Of a stretch of DNA of 32,883 nt, positions 11,171 to 20,789 are shown in pieces. The first letter of the stretch is position 1. Each line of letters starts with the position of its first letter. This stretch comes from Nemertoderma westbladi. Lineage: Eukaryota > Xenacoelomorpha > Nemertodermatida > Nemertodermatidae. Where the stretch lies: contig JAUCBJ010008751.1 of assembly GCA_032718475.1 (NCBI GenBank), forward strand, positions 1 to 32,883, given 5' to 3'. The position numbers and the translations under genes were made by a program. The notes beneath the pieces were generated by a model. The model was not told the DNA's origin and searched no databases. It was given only the letters and a program-made list of their open reading frames with translations.

Positions 11171-11299
11171 ATGGTGTAGACTGGCTGCCATAGACTCACC
11201 ACCATCCATTATTATATATTTAAAATTGTAGATTATTAGGAGCCCACTTGACAGCGGAATACTTACTGTAAGAATCTCAGGGATACTTTCTGTAAAAAT

Positions 11300-11440
11300 C
11301 ACAGATATATAACACTGACTGACTGACTGATAATTATCCAGATTCAGGCACTTCCTGCCTGGCGATTTTGATGAAATTTTGCAAGTACATTGCTTTGGTG
11401 GTTCATAACCGCGTTACAATATTTCAGATCGATTCTATGT
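11300..11440. repeat. GACT-repeat transposon-like end
   Basis: A short CTGACTGACTGACTGA run is followed by TATCCAGATTCAGGCACTTCCTGCCTGG, which folds as CAGGCA/TGCCTG, and ATTTTGATGAAATTTTGCAAG. This looks like the end of a dispersed repeat. The class is unknown. Confidence 0.35.
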
Positions 11441-11834
11441 GTGGTATTCGATATATTTAGTTTTTTGACATTATTTTGTCGCGAAATTAAAAGCAATTGT
11501 AAAATAACAGCTGGTGTTCATGATGAAATATGGCTTAATATGTTATACACAGTCATAGTAAAACGTGTTGGTTGCCAAGTTATACTAGTAGGCTATAAGG
11601 AAAGGCAATGTTTACTCACACATAAGCTGTTGGTTTCTAATGTATTACGCCATAAGCTGATTGCCCTCCCAGTGCTTCCTAACGGTATATCTACAATAAG
11701 GTTACTCACTCTGCTATGTTAAGGGGTGGATCAGGAGAATGAATTTTAGTTACACAAAGCAGTGTGTTGTGTCCTATTGCAGTTGGTACTCACTGTGGAT
11801 TACAAAATGTTTTATAGTTGACCTACACTATAAT

Positions 11835-12090
11835 GGTGGGCGGGGTAGCTCAGTTGGTTGAGCGCCGGGTCTGCAATCTATTGGTTGTAGGTTCAACCCC
11901 GCCAGGGTCCACTCAGCCTTTTATCCACTGGGGTCGATAAAATGAGTACCAGTTAAATAACTGGGAGCAAATCTTGGGATAGGAGTAGCGCCCACCCCTA
12001 CCCTCGGGTAGTAGCTATCGAAAGAGGAGCCTTCGGGTCCTGCCTCCGGCTTTGGCCGACTGTTTGCTTGCTACACAATAATACAGTAGT
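11835..12090 (+). repeat. tRNA-derived SINE, plus strand
   Basis: The head has an A box TAGCTCAGTTGG (11846-11857) and a B box GGTTCAACCCC (11890-11900). The body contains GGGGTCGATAAAATGAGTACCAG and AAATAACTGGG, then GC-rich hairpin-like sequence (CCTTCGGGTCCTGCC). The head resembles a tRNA, but a long unrelated tail follows with no tRNA 3' end or pol III T-run. I cannot name the family. Confidence 0.7.
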
Positions 12091-12257
12091 TGCATGTATT
12101 TAAAGAGCCCGCTCTGGCCTACTGCCTAACTTAGCAGGAATACCTATATTACATATTCACATAGGATTCACTAGGAATAGATATTCCGCTCAACGGCGGG
12201 GTAATACCTATAGAAGGAAACTAAATTTGTTATTTGTCTCTATTCGTTGTTATTTAT

Positions 12258-12262
12258 CTGGT
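12258..12262. repeat. Target-site duplication, left copy (CTGGT)
   Basis: CTGGT lies directly before the 5' LTR and is repeated directly after the 3' LTR at 31237-31241. A 4-6 bp duplication is normal for BEL/Pao integrases. The match shows that the whole 19 kb moved as one unit. Confidence 0.92.
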
Positions 12263-12270
12263 TGTAAGGG

Positions 12271-12400
12271 CTTTTGTGGATATAACTAGTCATTTTCCCC
12301 GCAAAGTACTGTGTAGGTGTTTTAGCGTACATAAAATGCCATTTTTTCTGTATGTGTACTTTAGCGGACATAACAAGCCATTTTATGCCGCAATACGCCA
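12271..12400 (+). promoter_or_regulatory. Triplicated U3 repeat in the LTR
   Basis: Three imperfect tandem units of about 43 bp share the pattern TTT-(A/T)GCGGA(C/T)ATAA followed by a CATTTT core. They sit at the extreme 5' end of the LTR, where LTR elements carry enhancer repeats. The same array is present in the 3' LTR from about 30086. An enhancer role is inferred from position only. Confidence 0.5.
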
Positions 12401-12964
12401 AATACTCTTAATACAGTGTAGTTCCGATGACGAAATCTATCAGCTGATTTAATGTCGATGTGGAGCTTTCTTAACTTTCTTTGTTTGGCTCGCTCGACCA
12501 ATCAGAGCGATTTTCATTTTATCTTGTACAGAAGCCTACGGAAGATCGCGCAATGCATTACAGTCTTTGTTTACCTTTTCCTGAGCCCAGAACATCGGCT
12601 TTGGAATTATTCTGAGTTTCAGACTTTAGCAAAACATTAGACGGCTTTGATTATAGGAACGTATAACTGTTATCTCAGTACACGTCACGGTACAGTCCAG
12701 TCAACTCAATGCATTACGTCCTACCCAACTTTCACCGCATTATTTTACTTCTGTTTACTGTCGGTTATTAATTGTTATAAGTTGATGGATATGTTGTAAT
12801 ATTTGGAGAATATCGATAAATAATCATAAAACCCCAATCTTCTTGATATACTGAAGGTAAGAGGGACCCGTTACCTGTAACAACTGCGACTTACATTATA
12901 GTGGTTTTGGAGTGAATTGAATGCTATTTCATAATCCCTACATGTGTCAGTTGTATATTCTCCT

Positions 12965-12971
12965 TATATAT
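12965..12971 (+). promoter_or_regulatory. Possible LTR TATA box
   Basis: TATATAT lies in the middle of the LTR, about 30 bp upstream of the GTGTG decamer array, and is kept in the other LTR. If used, transcription would start near 12995-13000. No experimental support is visible. Confidence 0.3.
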
Positions 12972-13000
12972 GATCAAATTTAGTGAAGGTCGGCAGATCA

Positions 13001-13040
13001 GTGTGCAGCAGTGTGCGGTAGTGTGCAGGAGTGTGACCGA
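13001..13040 (+). repeat. Four GTGTG decamers in the LTR
   Basis: There are four consecutive 10-bp units: GTGTGCAGCA, GTGTGCGGTA, GTGTGCAGGA and GTGTGACCGA. They lie just after the TATA-like motif and so probably in the R/U5 part of the RNA. They are identical in the 3' LTR at 30815-30854. Confidence 0.7.
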
Positions 13041-13441
13041 TAACAAAGCATTTCCTAAAGAATGCGCTTTATACGAAAATCATTAGCCATCCCGTTATGT
13101 TTAGTGTAAGTCATAACTCTGTTTACATACTTAAAGCGCCACGTCCTAAAGGAACTGTTAATATTTCCCGAAAGTGAATAATATTTGTCAGAGATATTAT
13201 AGTAACAAGCAATCGAATAATACAGTAAGTCTACACCGCAATAAGGTCAGAGCATCCGAATCCAGTCTCCCTTAACCGTGGGTGAATGGTCGCGCATAGG
13301 CTGGCTTCGGCTAATGTAACTTTATGTGCACCAAATACTTGTTATAGGCTAAAGTCGATTTATAAACTAGAAGACACCTAAAATTGGCAGGTTAAACTGC
13401 TAAAGGTCTAAAAGCGCGAACAATAATAGTTATTCTAGTTT

Positions 13442-13466
13442 CTTTATTGCAACGTAGGCAATAAAG
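13442..13466 (+). promoter_or_regulatory. Perfect 9-bp hairpin just inside the 5' LTR
   Basis: CTTTATTGC, a 7-nt loop and GCAATAAAG form a perfect stem 19 nt after the LTR end, where the primer-binding site should be. No TGG, the usual start of a site for a tRNA 3' end, follows the LTR directly. The hairpin may belong to the priming or packaging region; this is inference. Confidence 0.45.
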
Positions 13467-14941
13467 TTGAATGTACCGGTCGACCGGTAACCTATAGGCC
13501 TAACTACCTAACCACCCAAACCGGTACTTACAGGTACATCAGTATTATTTGATCTTGATAATTATATACCGGTAGGTCTTGATATTTAATCAGGGACTGC
13601 AGCCCTGGTTTTTTATTGGGATTTTACTTATTTCTGTCAGTTTTTATTTATCGGTAAGTTAATATTGAGCAGAAGGGGTGTAAGCCTGCTCAGATTGTAC
13701 AAATAATTTGTAGGCTGGATTGTTGTCTGGCTGTTGTCAGGTCCGAAGAGATTGCAGTGTGTGTAGAGTGTATGTCTGATAAAATACTAGTTAGGAAGGT
13801 GGGGGCATCCAGTGTTGTAAGGTAAATCCCCTCCGAAAGAATAAGTCGTACTACTCGGTTAGAACGCATACTAACTAACCATTTCGGAGTCTGCATATAC
13901 TGTAGTTTATTTAGGCTTGATAGTAGTCTGTCAGCATTTTGTTTGTATTTTGTTTGTGTAGTCTGTACGGGTAGCGTAATATTTATTATTCAGAGTTTAT
14001 GTGATTATTCGCAACATACACAACCCCAAGTTTATTCCTACAGTAATTGTGCTTGTTATACATACCGTTATAGTTAAATTAACCCCGGTACTACATCAGG
14101 GCTGTTTGGCGTAGGTAAAGACTATTGATTTTATGCTCTAGTCACTCCAACAGATACCGTGGTTCTTTTGGCTGTACAAGTATATTTAACTGCTGGTTAT
14201 TTGTTGTATAAGTACTTGTACCTAATTTAGGGTTTAGTGTACAGTGCTTTCCGAAGGTAATTAGTGTGTAGGCAGTATATTTGTGTTGTAAAGTGGTTAA
14301 TAGGCACGTTAGCTCTGGTTGGCTGCGGTAATTAACTTCTAGGTAGAGACACTCCGGGTACATAACGTAGTACTTATAGAGCTGTAAAGCTAGAGACTAT
14401 AAGTCGTCAGACAGTGGTATTTTCTTATCTAGACAACGCAATATATTTACTACTGCTTTATTATTTTCAAATACCGTAGTATCCTGTCCGTTTGTAAGGA
14501 CCAGAAATTCTAACTCCTTGTTAGGCTGGTTTGTAGATTTCTTGTAAAATTACCTCTAAAATTTGTACGTGTAATTTTTTGTGTTTATTTAGAGATTGTA
14601 ATCTCACCCCGTAATTGTACGTAATTTGTAGTAATAAGTAACTTAGTCAAGTAAAATTATTTGTTTTAGTGTCCAATAAGTAGCACTACACTGAGAGCGT
14701 TCAGCTTCTGTGAAGTGACTCCTTACCTAGAAATAATAACATTTATTTCAAATATTGTCAAAAAACCCATTAAACGGGTATATATATATTATAAATCAAC
14801 TCAAACCGATTTATAAAATAGTAGGCCTGTCATCCATCAATTAGGTCTTAATATCAGTTGGTCTACTGCTTAAATAACGGTAATAAAGTAACGTAAAGTA
14901 ACCCTAAAATTCAGAAATTCAGTTATTATAAAATAATTGAC

Positions 14942-15195
14942 ATACCGGTATTTACGATAGGCTTATTATATTTATTTCTATAAATTTAAGCTGAAATTAT
15001 ATACTGGTATTCTGTAATTAATTCTAGTCTATAATTATACTTATATATACTATAGGTGTATGCTGTATACTGGTATTCACGATAGGCTTATTATATATTT
15101 TAATATTTATGCTTAAATTATATACCAGTATTCTGTGACTAATTCTAGTCTGTAATAATACTTATATTATATACTATAAGTGTATACCGGAGTAT
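14942..15195 (+). repeat. Two-and-a-bit copies of a 125-bp tandem repeat
   Basis: The motif ATACCGGTATT...ACGATAGGCTTATTATA recurs with a period of about 125 bp (ACGATAGG at 14954 and 15079), and a third copy begins near 15181. The units also share TTCTAGTCT and a TATACTGGTATTC core. The array lies 140 bp before the Gag start. Confidence 0.7.
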
Positions 15196-15331
15196 TCTAA
15201 TATATTGTATATAACACGTTACACTGAGTAACGGTATCGGTAACTAATTACTAGGCTTATAGTTGATACTGAATTACTAGACTTGCTTTAACTGTAGTTA
15301 TAGTAGTAGACATTCAACTGTATAAACAAAC

Positions 15332-15955
15332 ATGGCTGACACAAAGCAAAATCTGTCAGATAGTCTCCTAGAAACAACAGTCGGCGATCCAGATAGGAGT
15401 GCGGAACGTTTGAGACCGAAGTTCAAGTCCCCTCCTACTGTAAGAAAGGTCATCTCTCCAGTAGTAGTATCCGACCCTAGGCTAGTAAAGTGCCGTAGGT
15501 CTATCATAGGCACTCGGGCTCAAGTCAAACGGGACCAAGAGGCAGCTGTTAAACAGCAGCAACACTCGAACCGAGAACTTATTTCTCAGCGGCCTGATAG
15601 CTCCAGTAGTTCAGATACTGTAGAGTTGACATCTGAACGCGGAGCCAAGATGGCAGAAGCAGTTTATTCGGATCCACTTCTCATTCTTCCTGAAGCCGTA
15701 CTCACTAGGGTATTGATTGCGGTAGAAGAACATCAAATCGATTGGGCAAGAAGTAAGAGATCAACCAAGGACAGTTATGCGGGATACGCAAGGGAGGAAC
15801 TGAAGTCTATTGTCGAGATGCAATGGAACTTCCCCGGACCCGGACTCCCGTTTAACTTATCGGAAGCTGCCTGGGAGGACCTATACAGGATGGGAGTGAC
15901 AAAAGACACAAGAGATCCAGCTGTGTGGAAGAGGTCGGCAGCAGGATATGTATAG
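15332..15955 (+). pseudogene. gag: Gag amino-terminal part, BEL/Pao element, closed by TAG
   Basis: The ATG at 15332 in AAACATGG opens a 207-codon frame. It is rich in Ser, Arg and Gln at first, then has a more ordered segment with LSEAAWEDLYRMGVTK. It ends at a TAG (15953-15955), but the same frame stays open directly afterwards for 940 codons, so the stop is most simply a CAG-to-TAG change within one Gag. A programmed readthrough stop is possible but unsupported. I recognise no domain in this part; it is upstream of the usual BEL/Pao DUF1759 capsid region, so it looks like an amino-terminal extension. It is the first gene after the leader. Confidence 0.75.
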
Positions 15956-15970
15956 GGATTCTTCAGCTCT

Positions 15971-18778
15971 TTGGAGCGATTAGAGGAACAACTGTTTCAA
16001 CAACCCCAAGGACCTCAAGAGCAGGGAGAGCTGCTTTACCAAGTTCGAGAACGAATACTAAGAATCAGACTGATCCTTTCGGCCTTTGAGGAAGCCTCGA
16101 AGAGAAGCCAAGACACGTCATTGCAAGTTGCCGTAAAGACTTGGTTCCAACGGGTGAGTCTTAAAGTCCAAGGAACAACCCAATGGAAAATTCAGCTGGC
16201 TGAACGCTCAACCCACGGAGAATCCACAGACGCTACCTTTTCTCAAGTGGAAAGCGAAGCGACATCAGAGAAACCTCAGAAGAAGGACGCCATTGACATC
16301 TATCTGTCGGACTATCAACGATTTATAGGTGACAAAGAGTTGAGGAGACGGCTGGCTGGACTTCGCCCTACTAGTGAAGGTGCCAAGTTTGTGTTGGACG
16401 CATTAGATGCGGAAATGTTAGCTGCGAACCAAGCTAAATTTGATGAAAGCATCCGCATCTTTAGTGTCCAAGAAGAACAAGTAAAGAAAAAACGTATAGA
16501 AGACCGAAAGGCGGCAGCAGCGGCAGCGGCAGAAGTTGAAAGAAAAGCGGCAGCGGCAGCGGCAGCGGCAGCGGCAGAAGTTGAAAGAAAAGCGGCAGCG
16601 GCAGCGGCAGAGGCACAGGCTGAAAGAAAAGCGGCAGAGGCAGAGGCTGAAAGAAAAGTGGCAGAGGCAGAGGCTGAAAGAAAAGTGGCAGAGGCAGAGG
16701 CTGAAAGAAAGGTAGCAGCGGCAGAAGCGGAAAGAAAAGCGGCAGAGGCAGTGGCAGAAGCAGAACGGATGGCATCTGAAGAGACAACCCAACTAGAGTT
16801 GGAAAATCTTCAAGAGAAGCAAGACTACATAGATAAACAGAGAACTGCTAGTCAATGGCAGATGATAAGTCGATCTACTCCCAAGAGACAGGGATTTACA
16901 TCATCTGATGAAGGCGATACAACAGATCCTGAAGGCGGAGGAAATAGATCTCGTCCCAGCAGGCGTAGAAGAACGCCCCACCGTCAGAAATTGCCTAATT
17001 TGCCCCCAGCTGTGAGAAGGCAACTAGCTAGCACAGACTTAGGTAGTACAGAACCCACAGACCAAATTATTAGAGCAGAAAGACTCCCTACTATAGTAGA
17101 TGAGCCTGAAATAATTAGGCCTGTTCTCGAAGCCACCCCTTTGGTGATAGAGACACCTGTTCTCCCAGAACCTACCTCTAAATTCCCTTTGCACAGTACT
17201 AAACTACCTGTGCCCAGTAGAACAGCCCCTGAGACAATTCCTGTCCTGGACGCCGAGCGAGATATCAACGATTTATCGCCCGTCGTCCCTCGTTTGCCCG
17301 CTACTATGTTGGCGGCTCCCGCTTCGGCGGTCGAGTGGGTGGATGAGGGACGGCGGGGGATGGATCTCCTGCTCGGGCAGATGCAGGAGACTGTTCAACA
17401 GTTCAAGGGAACAGTAAGGGAAAGTAGGTTAGAGTTGCAAGAAGTGCAGCAGAGTATCGCGTTAGAACGCGATAAATTAGTAAATATACAAAGGGGAATA
17501 CCACCACCCCATGTAACAATGTGTCAACCTGTTAGGTCTGAAGTATTTCATGCGCAAGGTGTGGAGCCTACACGCATCTATACTGCTAGTGAAGTAGAAA
17601 CTCCTATAGTAAACCCTATTAAGGGTAATTATAAACCTGTTGACAATGATGTTCCATATAGACCTGATCATAATCCGAGAAATTTATATACCGATTACTC
17701 GATATTAAATAACACGATGGCCCAAGAAAGTTTTACGCGTCAAATGGCTAGAACTGAAGCCCGTCAAGCGGTAAAAGTGGGAGAGATCGTCAAATTCAAT
17801 GGAGATGAGATGAAATGGTTACCTTTTAATGAATATTACAAAGATAACATACAGAACTCTGTACTATCTAATGGAGAGAAACTTAGATTCCTCATCGATT
17901 GTTTGGAAGGACCTCCCAAGTTAATGGCGTTAAAGTTTATTGGACATCCAGATGGATTAAGACAAGTTTGGGATACACTAAACATCAGGTATGGTAATAG
18001 GACAAACATAGCTAGGTATTTGTATGCGAAACTAGTAGCGCCCCGAAAGTTCCTTAGCAGCGGGATTATAGAGTTTTCTGATGAGATTCAGGAGATCTGT
18101 AGACAACTAGATTGGTTAGGTAAGTCTCATGAATATCAGAGTTCCATGGTTATTGGAGCCGTAGCCTCTACTTTGCCAAAGGGTGGAGTAGGTACTCGCT
18201 GGGACAAGAAAGTGCTCTATATGATGGACCAGCAACAAAGAGACCCTACCATGGCTGATCTCATGTCATTCTTAAATGGAGAGGTAAGATTACAGCTCCT
18301 AAAGCAGTCCCGAGAGAAGACACCGGAAAACAAGGTAAGTGAGAAACCCATTTCTAGGAGAAAGGTCACCCCAGTGTGTTATACAGATGACGGCGAAAGC
18401 CAAACCTCTCAAGAGGAGAACAGCGGGAAAGACACCGATAGATCTTACTATGTCAACAAAGCACCTAAAGAAGTAAGTAAATTTAAGTCTCGAACCAGTG
18501 ACAGGAGAGAACAGGTAACAAAAACTCCTCCTACGTCTCCTAAGAGAGTTCATGGAAGAAAGCCCGAGGAAAGAACGAGTGTGCACAACACTACCCAAGG
18601 TAAAGTAAGTAACATCAAACCAAAATGTGCATTGTGCGACGGGCCCCACCGTTTAAGTGTGTGTGAGGAATTCTTAAAGAAATCCCTAAAAGATAGATGC
18701 GAAGTCATGTGGGATAAGCGGTTGTGTTATAATTGTCTCACACAAGGACACCAACGGCGAACCTGTAAGGTGTGCTAA
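15971..18778 (+). pseudogene. gag: Gag main part: coiled coil, DUF1759 capsid-like region, zinc knuckles
   Basis: This 935-codon stretch is in the same frame as the preceding Gag part. Residues about 165-280 are a low-complexity coiled coil of AERKAAEAEAERKV-type units encoded by GCGGCA-rich repeats (16510-16770). A Pro-rich linker follows, then the DUF1759-like Gag core of Pao elements from about 17770 (VKFNGDEMKW, then NEYYKDNI, FLIDCLEGPP and IRYGNR). It ends with two CCHC knuckles, CALCDGPHRLSVC (Cx2Cx3Hx4C) and CYNCLTQGHQRRTC (Cx2Cx4Hx4C), for RNA binding. A one-base shift near 18766-18775 closes the frame; the third knuckle-like CAKCGAKHH lies in the next frame. The protein should build the particle and package the RNA. 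Confidence 0.9.
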
Positions 18779-20789
18779 GTGCGGCGCGAAACATCATATC
18801 TTGTTGCACACCAAATTCGAAAGAAACAGCCCGAGTCAGGTAAGTGAGTCCGAACTACATGTCCAATTCAGTGATGTGAACGACACTGACCACAGTTCTG
18901 AGATGGAAGGATTTTACATGGACGAATTCTCCGACGAAAACGAATCCTGCTATATGATAAACACCGCAGTGTATCGAGCACTTACGTATGAGACTGAAAC
19001 CGATAGTGAGCTCCCCCTAACTATTCCTGACTGACAACCATCTTGGAAAGCGCCAACTTCCAACGTAGGAATCTGAGAATTTCCCGTAGTGCAGTTGAGA
19101 GTCCACGGGTTAGAAAAGAGCTATATAGTGAACGCCCTCCTTGACTCCGGCAGCACAGGAACATTCATCGACAAAGAACTAGCCAAAGACATCTTTGCTG
19201 GACAACCCAAGTTCCGAACTAAGTTGAACCTTTCAGGAATTATGCACGTTTGGAAATTTACAGTAGCTACAGACTACTATGTAGGCGCGTTGTCCACCCC
19301 CCAGGATGAACTAGGAGAACAAAGTATAAGGTCAGTAAAAATGGTGGCGATAAAGAACTTCGCTACCAGCCAAGTGGAACCTTATAACTGGGATGAGGAC
19401 AATTTGATCCAGCAGCTTAAGATACCTAGATTCAACACCGACTACCCAGGGGTACAAATACTCATCGGCCAAAATGCGTATGAGGCGCTTGAGACATTAG
19501 AGAAACGGCCTGCTCAACCGCAACCATTGCAAACCTATGCGGGAAGAACTAGAGTAGGTTGGTACTTTACTGGACCTTCCCGTAGGACACTCATGGAAAG
19601 GCTACCTAACGATCAAGTCTACCAGGTGAGTGAATGGGAAGAGGAAATCAGTGAGGGAGACGACACACCTGAGGGAACACCATACTCCTCAGATAATGAC
19701 GATATTCATCAACTATTCGACAAGGAGAATACCATTGACCTCCTTACGGAAAATGAAACTTGGCAAAACCAAGTGAACCTGTGTCACCTCATCCATCCAG
19801 GTGGACAAGTCGATTACAACGACGAACTGAATGAAGTGATAGATCGTTACAACGCGAAGACTCGCGATGAACACGCCGTACGATTCTTTACTCAAGAGGC
19901 TGTAGAGCCCAATTCCTACGATAAGGCCCTATCGGTAGAAGAGGAAAGAGCCAAGCAGATACAGGAAACGACTACACATTTTCTTAAAGATCAAGGTAGG
20001 TATGAGATTTGTCTGCCTTTCCGACAGCGAGAACCCAATTTTATAAACAACCGACCCTTGGCAGAGAAGAGAATTGCGCAACTACATCGACGCCTTACGG
20101 CAAATGCTTCAGCTAAGGAGATGTACAAGACCCAGCTGAAGAAATTCATTGACAAGGGATATGCGGAGCGAGTACCGGAAGAAACACCCATAACTGAGAG
20201 AACGTACTATTTAACACATCATTACGTTCCCAAACCCGGTAAACCCAACGAAGTCCGGGTAGTATTTGACGGCTCCGCCCTCTACATGGGCCAATCCCTT
20301 AACTCCGAGTTGTTGCCGGGACCCAACTTACTCCAATCCTTGTTGGGAATAGTCTTAAGATTACGACAATATTCGATCGCTTTTGCTTCCGATATAGAAG
20401 GCATGTTCTTAAAAGTTAAGGCACTGGATAGGGATCGGGACAGCCTACGATTTCTGTGGTGGCCTGAAGGAGACCTCAACCAGAAACCGGTGGAGTACTG
20501 GATGACCATCCAGGCTTTTGGGATCATCTCGAGCCCTTCAAACGCCTGCTCAGTAGTGCGCACCACTGCTGATGACAACCGGGACGCCTTCTCCAAAGCG
20601 GTTATCGACAACATCAAACGGGATATATACATGGGCAACAATTTAAAGTCCCTCCCATCGGTGGAAGAAGCCATTGATGTCGCCAAAGGAATGGTAGAGT
20701 GCTTGAAAAGAGGTGGATTTCGATTAACTAAATTCACCAGTAACTCCCGTGAATTTCTGGAATTGATGACCGAGGAGTTAAAGATCTAG
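18779..20789 (+). pseudogene. pol: Pol part 1: aspartic protease and RT fingers/palm
   Basis: This segment is frame 3, joined to Gag by the shift near 18770. In-frame TGA codons at 19032-19034 and 19074-19076 precede the protease. The protease active site is DSGST at about 19143 (DUF1758 type). RT follows with VRVVFDGSA, motif A SDIEGMF (catalytic Asp at 20391) and motif B FGIISSPSNA. Motif C, normally Y(V/M)DD followed by CLKS, reads YMGN then NLKS at 20628-20639, so both catalytic aspartates are gone. The frame ends at TAG 20787-20789 through what looks like loss of one A in an A run near 20781; DLDLIKDDLP continues in the next frame. This RT copy cannot be active. Confidence 0.9.

Larger units (their letters stand above)
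12263..13422 (+). repeat. 5' LTR of the giant BEL/Pao element (1160 bp)
   Basis: This 1160-bp repeat starts TGTAAGGGC and ends GCGCGAACA. It aligns end to end with 30078-31236 with about 18 substitutions and one single-base gap counted by eye. At least five of the differences are CpG versus TpG/CpA, as expected from methyl-CpG decay. The first 140 bp hold three imperfect units of about 43 bp (U3-like). A TATATAT at 12965-12971 lies about 30 bp before four GTGTG decamers. No AATAAA signal is obvious. The polarity follows from Gag-Pol downstream. Confidence 0.93.
13423..15331 (+). other. Long leader of the BEL/Pao element (1.9 kb)
   Basis: No convincing coding sequence is seen between the 5' LTR and the Gag start. 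The stretch is AT-rich, has several ACCGGT palindromes near 13474-13570, a TA run near 14780 and a tandem repeat at 14942-15190. BEL/Pao leaders are usually a few hundred bases or less, so this one is long. It could carry packaging signals, an upstream promoter or an intron; none can be shown here. Confidence 0.6.

Noticed and set aside
11835-11910. A functional tRNA gene.
   Set aside because: A and B boxes are present, but the stems pair poorly and a SINE-like body follows without a terminator.
12452-12640. A 62-codon frame present in both LTRs (also 30267-30455).
   Set aside because: The conservation is explained by LTR identity, and there is no domain; LTR-encoded proteins are rare.
16418-16792. 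Two open frames on the minus strand rich in Leu, Pro, Cys and Arg.
   Set aside because: They are the mirror image of the GCGGCA-type repeat in Gag and are explained by composition.
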